Source: Oscillospiraceae bacterium
Lineage (GTDB): Bacteria; Bacillota; Clostridia; Oscillospirales; Ruminococcaceae
Length of the DNA: 5,712 bases
NCBI GenBank assembly: GCA_009782665.1
Contig: WRIP01000098.1
Span: 1-5,712, forward strand
Reading direction: 5' to 3'
Shown: positions 5,366 to 5,712 of the stretch, piece by piece
Layout: the number at the start of each line of letters is the position of its first letter
How positions within the stretch are numbered: position 1 is the stretch's first letter
Program-made: the position numbers and the translations under genes
Notes under the pieces: generated by a model
Told to the model about the DNA's origin: nothing
The model's database searches: none
The model's input: the letters and a program-made list of their open reading frames with translations, nothing else

Positions 5366-5712
5366 CTAAATCTTACCAAAATATCTCCTGATGTCACCAA
5401 CCGTATAGAGAGATCCTATGGCTAGTAGTAGTTCATCCGACTTCAGTTGTGATAAAGCCGTCTTTATCCCCTCATCTATGCTTGTCGTTCCAGTGACCGG
5501 TTTTCCATACTGTCCTAGTATCTCGGTCAAGTCCTCCACTGCCATCGCTCGAGAGGTTGATGCTTGAATCACCACAAATCTCGATGCTATCTCATTGACA
5601 ATATCGGTAACCCCAGAGGTATCCTTACCCTTGGTCACACCCATCAGTATGACTGCTTCTCTTTTGGGATATCGGCTCTTTATCGCATCAATTGCCGCTC
5701 TGGCTCCCTCAG
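5366..5712 (-). CDS. folC: Bifunctional folylpolyglutamate / dihydrofolate synthase FolC, C-terminal part (5' end outside window)
   Basis: Only the last 114 or so residues of a roughly 430-residue family are inside. The frame runs open to the right edge: EGARAAIDAIKSRYPKREAV, then ILMGVTKGKDTSGVTDIV, VVIQASTSRAMAVEDL and the ending LLLAIGSLYTVGDIRRYFG. This matches the FolC C-domain: the part just after the DGAHN motif (outside), the GV..GKD strand-loop, and the closing GSLY.VG.IR. FolC adds glutamates to folates with ATP, which keeps them in the cell. The ATG at 5644 is an internal Met in GV-motif context, not the start. Upstream gene of the folT-cyclo-ligase fusion; the operon's promoter is not in view. 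Confidence 0.9.
   Translation of the reverse strand, partial: EGARAAIDAIKSRYPKREAVILMGVTKGKDTSGVTDIVNEIASRFVVIQASTSRAMAVEDLTEILGQYGKPVTGTTSIDEGIKTALSQLKSDELLLAIGSLYTVGDIRRYFGKI

Overview
The window looks like chromosome of a Gram-positive anaerobe of the Firmicutes, most likely class Clostridia. The basis is an ECF-type folate transporter S component, a PadR / HAAS-domain / DUF4097 locus, strong AGGAGG-type ribosome binding sites, a textbook sigma-A promoter, a clostridial-style MurC and a moderate-to-low GC content. I cannot name genus or family from the sequence alone.

Layout. Bases 15-471 (+) hold a broken iscB gene, the RNA-guided nuclease relative of Cas9 carried by IS200/IS605-type transposons. 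It is spread over three frames, lacks its whole catalytic middle and has an internal stop, so no ordinary ORF reveals it. After an 85-base gap with a stranded Shine-Dalgarno-like sequence and a GC-rich hairpin comes murC (557-1927, +), the only intact plus-strand gene. A hairpin at 1946-1978 flanked by an A-run on one side and a T-rich stretch on the other separates murC from a convergent minus-strand operon.

The first minus-strand operon (read from 3937 down to 1994) is padR, a four-helix membrane protein with an N-terminal HAAS-like cytoplasmic domain, and a DUF4097 beta-repeat protein anchored by one N-terminal helix. The genes overlap by 8 bases or are 2 bases apart. The promoter is near perfect (TTGACA-N17-TAGAAT), and an inverted repeat covers its -10 box, which fits repression by the PadR protein itself. 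A repressor, a membrane partner and an extracytoplasmic protein together suggest an envelope-response module, but the signal is unknown.

The second minus-strand operon (from beyond the right edge down to 4274) handles folates. It has the C-terminal end of folC (folylpolyglutamate synthase) and then one protein that joins a FolT folate-uptake subunit to 5-formyltetrahydrofolate cyclo-ligase. Together they would import a folate, return 5-formyl-THF to the active pool and trap folates as polyglutamates. A 12-bp perfect hairpin lies between this operon and the padR promoter.

The most noteworthy items are the hidden iscB relic with a readable decay history, the transporter-enzyme fusion, and the padR promoter/operator.
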